64,000 nt of DNA from Streptomyces sp. NBC_00775 (GTDB lineage Bacteria; Actinomycetota; Actinomycetes; Streptomycetales; Streptomycetaceae): NCBI RefSeq assembly GCF_036347135.1, contig NZ_CP108938.1, positions 2,790,001 through 2,854,000 of the forward strand, written 5' to 3'. Positions within the stretch are counted from its first letter, which is position 1, and the number at the start of each line of letters is the position of its first letter. A model generated the notes under the pieces. That model made no database searches. It was not told where the DNA came from and worked only from the letters and a program-made list of their open reading frames with translations. The position numbers were made by a program, and so were the translations under genes. This document shows positions 61,617-64,000 of this stretch, one piece after another.

Positions 61617-62555
61617 TCAGGCTGTAACCGGTCGTTCGACCAACGCCAGTGCGAGCTGCGGGAGTTCTGTGAGATCCGCCGCAGCCCCACTGAGCCAATG
61701 CACGCGCGGGTCGCGCCGGAACCACGAATCCTGACGGCGCGCGAAGCGCTTGGTAGCGCGCACGGTCTCGGTTCGCGCCTCTTCCTCGGTGCACTCCCCC
61801 GCGAGCGCCGCGAGCACCTGCTGATAGCCGAGCGCACGCGATGCCGTGCGCCCCTCGCGCAAGCCGTGCGCCTCCAGCGCGCGCACCTCGTCCACGAGCC
61901 CCGCCTCCCACATCCGGTCGACCCGGCGCGCGATGCGCTCGTCGAGCTCGGGGCGCGCGACGTCGACGCCGATCTGGAGGGTGTCGTACACCGAGTCGTG
62001 GCCCGGGAGGTTGGCGGTGAAGGGTTTGCCGGTGATCTCGATGACTTCGAGGGCGCGGACGATACGGCGGCCGTTGCTGGGCAGGATCGCGTGGGCGGCC
62101 TCGGGGTCCGCCGCGGCCAGCCGCGCGTGCAGCGCGCCGGAGCCGCGCAGGGTGAGCTCCTCCTCCAGGCGGGCCCGTACCTCGGGGTCGGTGCCGGGGA
62201 ACTCCAGGTTGTCGACGGCCCCGCGGACGTACAGCCCGGAGCCGCCCACCAGGATCGGCCAGCGGCCCTCGGCGAGCAGCGCGTCGATACGGGCGCGGGC
62301 GAGCCGCTGGTACTCGGCGACGCTGGCCGTGACAGTCACGTCCCAGATGTCCAGGAGGTGGTGCGGGATCCCTCCCCGCTCCTCGGGCGTCAGCTTGGCG
62401 GTGCCGATGTCCATCCCTCGGTACAACTGCATGGAGTCGGCGTTGACGACCTCGCCGCCGAGACGTTGGGCAAGGAAAACGCCCAGATCGGACTTTCCTG
62501 CCGCGGTCGGTCCGACGACTGCGATGACCCGGGGGGCGGGGGGTGCGCTACTCAC
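61617..62555 (-). CDS. miaA: tRNA dimethylallyltransferase
   Basis: A 312-residue enzyme that transfers a dimethylallyl group to A37 of tRNAs reading codons that start with U. The P-loop is VIAVVGPTAAGKSDLGVFLA; VNADSMQLYRGMDIGTAKLT and HHLLDIWDVTVTASVAEYQR hold the catalytic Asp and Thr region; VGGSGLYVRGAVDNL, GRRIVRALEVIEITG and RALGYQQVLAAL are further family segments. The GTG at 62555 (VSSAPPAP) is chosen; the 62699 extension would overlap the promoter of the next gene. Its usual partner miaB lies outside the window. Confidence 0.96.
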   Translation of the reverse strand: MSSAPPAPRVIAVVGPTAAGKSDLGVFLAQRLGGEVVNADSMQLYRGMDIGTAKLTPEERGGIPHHLLDIWDVTVTASVAEYQRLARARIDALLAEGRWPILVGGSGLYVRGAVDNLEFPGTDPEVRARLEEELTLRGSGALHARLAAADPEAAHAILPSNGRRIVRALEVIEITGKPFTANLPGHDSVYDTLQIGVDVARPELDERIARRVDRMWEAGLVDEVRALEAHGLREGRTASRALGYQQVLAALAGECTEEEARTETVRATKRFARRQDSWFRRDPRVHWLSGAAADLTELPQLALALVERPVTA

Positions 62556-62738
62556 CGCCCCAGTCTCGCAAACCTCACGACCTCTCCTCGAACGAGCTAC
62601 GTGACGCCACGCGTCCGGGGTCGTTGCCTGTTGCGAGGTTCCAGCCGCCGGTTTTCGAGGACCGGTGACCCGGGCGACGCAATGGGACGCACCGGGCAAC
62701 GCGGGATTTCGCCCTCACGAGTAACGTATGGAGTGGAT

Positions 62739-62996
62739 ATGGGCGTTTTTGCACGACTTCTCCGGAGGTCGAAGGCTACGGAGGAGGCGTCAACCGCCGA
62801 GGTGCAGGCCGACACACTGACGGCCGAGACCGAGGCGGAGGTGGCGGAAGAGGCGAAGGGTTCATCCCCGGCCGAGAGCGAGGCGCCGGCGGAGGAGACC
62901 GCCGAAGCCGCCGCCGCGGACGACGTCGAGATCCCCCAGCAACAGACCGCCGAGAAGGCCGCCGACAATGAGGCAGGCGAGGGCGCCCGCAAGTAA
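62739..62996 (+). CDS. Small acidic protein of unknown function
   Basis: An 85-residue protein. A short basic/hydrophobic start (MGVFARLLRRSK) is followed by an Ala/Glu-rich acidic chain without cysteines (TAETEAEVAEEAKGSSPAES; EETAEAAAADDVEIPQQQTA), probably disordered or helical. The ATG at 62739 follows TGGAG. It ends 24 bases before an antitoxin-family gene on the same strand, so the two form a small operon divergent from miaA. Related small proteins occur at this place in other Streptomyces; function unknown. Confidence 0.78.
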   Translation: MGVFARLLRRSKATEEASTAEVQADTLTAETEAEVAEEAKGSSPAESEAPAEETAEAAAADDVEIPQQQTAEKAADNEAGEGARK

Positions 62997-63020
62997 CTGG
63001 CCCGCGAGGGAAGGTGAACC

Positions 63021-63284
63021 ATGGGTCTCCTGGACAATTTGAAAGCCAAGCTTGCGCCTGCCAAGGACAAGGTCTCTGACCTCGCACAGCAGCACGGGGA
63101 CAAGGTCGGTCAGAGTCTCGACAAGGCCGCGAAGGTGGTCGACGAGAAGACCAAGCACAAGTACAGCGACAAGATCCAGACGGGCACGGGCAAGGCGAAG
63201 GGCGCCATGGACCGACTCGCGCACAAGGACAGTGGCGGCGCCACGCCTCCGCCGGACGCACCGTCCCCGCCTCCGGCATCCTGA
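63021..63284 (+). CDS. MT0933-like antitoxin-family small protein
   Basis: An 87-residue protein of the MT0933_antitox family (DLAQQHGDKVGQSLDKAAKV; TKHKYSDKIQTGTGKAKGAM): a short amphipathic start (MGLLDNLKAKLAPAK) and a Lys/Asp/Ala-rich helical chain, then a Pro-rich tail. The family name comes from a mycobacterial toxin-antitoxin candidate, but no toxin gene is adjacent here, so a stress or chromatin-related role is equally possible. AAGGTGA precedes the ATG. It is the second gene of a two-gene unit. Confidence 0.82.
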   Translation: MGLLDNLKAKLAPAKDKVSDLAQQHGDKVGQSLDKAAKVVDEKTKHKYSDKIQTGTGKAKGAMDRLAHKDSGGATPPPDAPSPPPAS

Positions 63285-63295
63285 GCGACACACAT

Positions 63296-63339
63296 CGGCG
63301 GACGGCCGCGGAGCACTCAGGGCTCCCGGCCGTCCGCCG
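63296..63339 (+). terminator. Terminator behind the small-protein operon
   Basis: CGGCGGACGGCCG (63296-63308) pairs perfectly with 63327-63339; the loop itself can form a GGAGC/GCTCC inner stem. It lies 12 bases behind the stop codon. Confidence 0.88.
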
Positions 63340-63531
63340 TGTCCTGGCCCGTAGGGCTCCTGAGGATCGAGTCCGCCGGGAAACCCACGCTCACACCGCT
63401 ACGGCCACTGACGCCGGGGTCCGCTCGGAGACCCGGTTCCCGCTTGTGTGGTCACTGACCGCGGAGACAGCCCGGAGACCCCGTACACGCCCGTACGGCC
63501 CAGAGAGCGGCGACTTTCTTCAGAAGGCCCG

Positions 63532-64000
63532 CTAGGACCAGGCCGCGACCAAATACCCCACCCCGTAAGGCGCATCGTCGTAGAGCAGCGCGCCGCCCAG
63601 CCCGGCGCCCTCCGCCGCGCCCGCGAGGACCTGCCAGGGAGCTCGCCCGGAGGCCTTCAGCTCGTGCGCCAGTTCGGCGTCCAGCGATTTGAGGGCCGCC
63701 ACGTCCGCCGCGCCCAGCGCACGCGCGACCTCCGCGTCGAAGCCCGCCGCGCGCTCGTCGAGATAGCCCGGCGCCTTGAGCGTCCGGCACGCGCTGGCGT
63801 CGCCCATCACCAGCAGTGCCACCCGCTTGGCCCGCCCGACGATTTCCCCTCCCACTTGGATACACCGCTCAGCCGCGAGAGGTTCCCCCACGCCGAGCCC
63901 CTCGACGGGAGCGTCGGACGCTTCGGACCAGCGCGTGCGTTCCAGCAGCCACGCGGCGACGGCGAGCGAGGGAGGCAGCTCACGCTCCGACGCCCCGGGG
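63532..64000 (-). CDS. Class III extradiol dioxygenase-like protein (5' truncated at window edge)
   Basis: The frame is open to the right edge of the window, so the start lies outside; 156 C-terminal codons are visible, including the stop. Segments SEASDAPVEGLG, RAKRVALLVMGDASACRTLK, GYLDERAAGFDAEVARALGA and APWQVLAGAAEGAGLGGALL followed by DDAPYGVGYLVAAWS resemble the subunit-B-like domain of class III (LigB-type) extradiol dioxygenases, which cleave catechols. The metal-binding residues would be in the missing N-terminal half. In related Streptomyces such a gene lies near miaA/miaB. Activity is unproven. Confidence 0.78.
   Translation of the reverse strand, partial: PGASERELPPSLAVAAWLLERTRWSEASDAPVEGLGVGEPLAAERCIQVGGEIVGRAKRVALLVMGDASACRTLKAPGYLDERAAGFDAEVARALGAADVAALKSLDAELAHELKASGRAPWQVLAGAAEGAGLGGALLYDDAPYGVGYLVAAWS

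Overview
The window is high-GC, high-density DNA from a Streptomyces (or very close actinomycete) chromosome core. The evidence is its composition, frequent GTG starts, the Lys/Ala-rich principal sigma factor HrdB, the sporulation regulator WhiH, paired NrdR boxes in front of nrdRJ, and a gene order that matches, from memory, the S. coelicolor SCO5788-SCO5823 neighbourhood. I saw no rRNA, tRNA, CRISPR array, prophage or insertion sequence. There are 49 supported coding regions; the first and last are cut by the window edges.

Layout. 1-8160: a NitT/TauT-type ABC importer (lipoprotein truncated at the left edge), a divergent response regulator without an adjacent kinase, an acetate-type sodium:solute symporter with its DUF485 partner, and a DUF1453 membrane protein / histidine kinase / NarL-type regulator operon. 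8161-15657: topoisomerase IV subunit B (parE), a small DUF7455 protein, a secreted trypsin-like protease, hrdB and whiH, with recognisable promoter elements in front of hrdB (ECF type) and whiH (sigma-WhiG type). 15658-27696: a fused ABC transporter whose ATPase lacks catalytic residues, an NrtR-like Nudix protein, a glycogen-debranching-like protein, a DUF4192 protein divergent from a RecQ helicase fused to a phosphoribosyltransferase-like domain, two actinobacterial hypotheticals and rnhB. 27772-34455: a TetR/MFS efflux pair with two palindromic operators, ADP-ribosylglycohydrolase, histidine phosphatase, DUF4937, TerD and DUF6215 genes.

34672-42187: B12-dependent ribonucleotide reductase (nrdJ) and its repressor nrdR, divergent from lexA with a SOS box, then a DinG-like helicase. 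42276-49297: a compact NRPS-independent siderophore locus (class III aminotransferase, two IucA/IucC synthetases, a GNAT acyltransferase) without a visible N-monooxygenase or decarboxylase. 49670-54097: a secreted pectate-lyase-like enzyme behind a LacI-type operator and two tandem lipoprotein serine proteases. 54211-64000: hflX, an M1 metallopeptidase, the RelA/SpoT homologue rshA, dapF, a membrane protein, miaA, two small charged proteins and the 3' part of an extradiol-dioxygenase-like gene.

Much of the window is housekeeping: transcription initiation, chromosome topology, dNTP supply and the SOS response, the stringent response, tRNA modification and lysine biosynthesis. Accessory functions (iron acquisition, pectin degradation, secreted proteases, efflux) sit between these genes. 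The items most worth a second look are the catalytically degenerate ABC protein next to whiH, the RecQ-phosphoribosyltransferase fusion with DnaA-box-like sites in its promoter region, the reduced siderophore locus, a 24-bp tandem repeat with coding periodicity behind the TetR gene, and a 116-bp nested palindrome downstream of parE.
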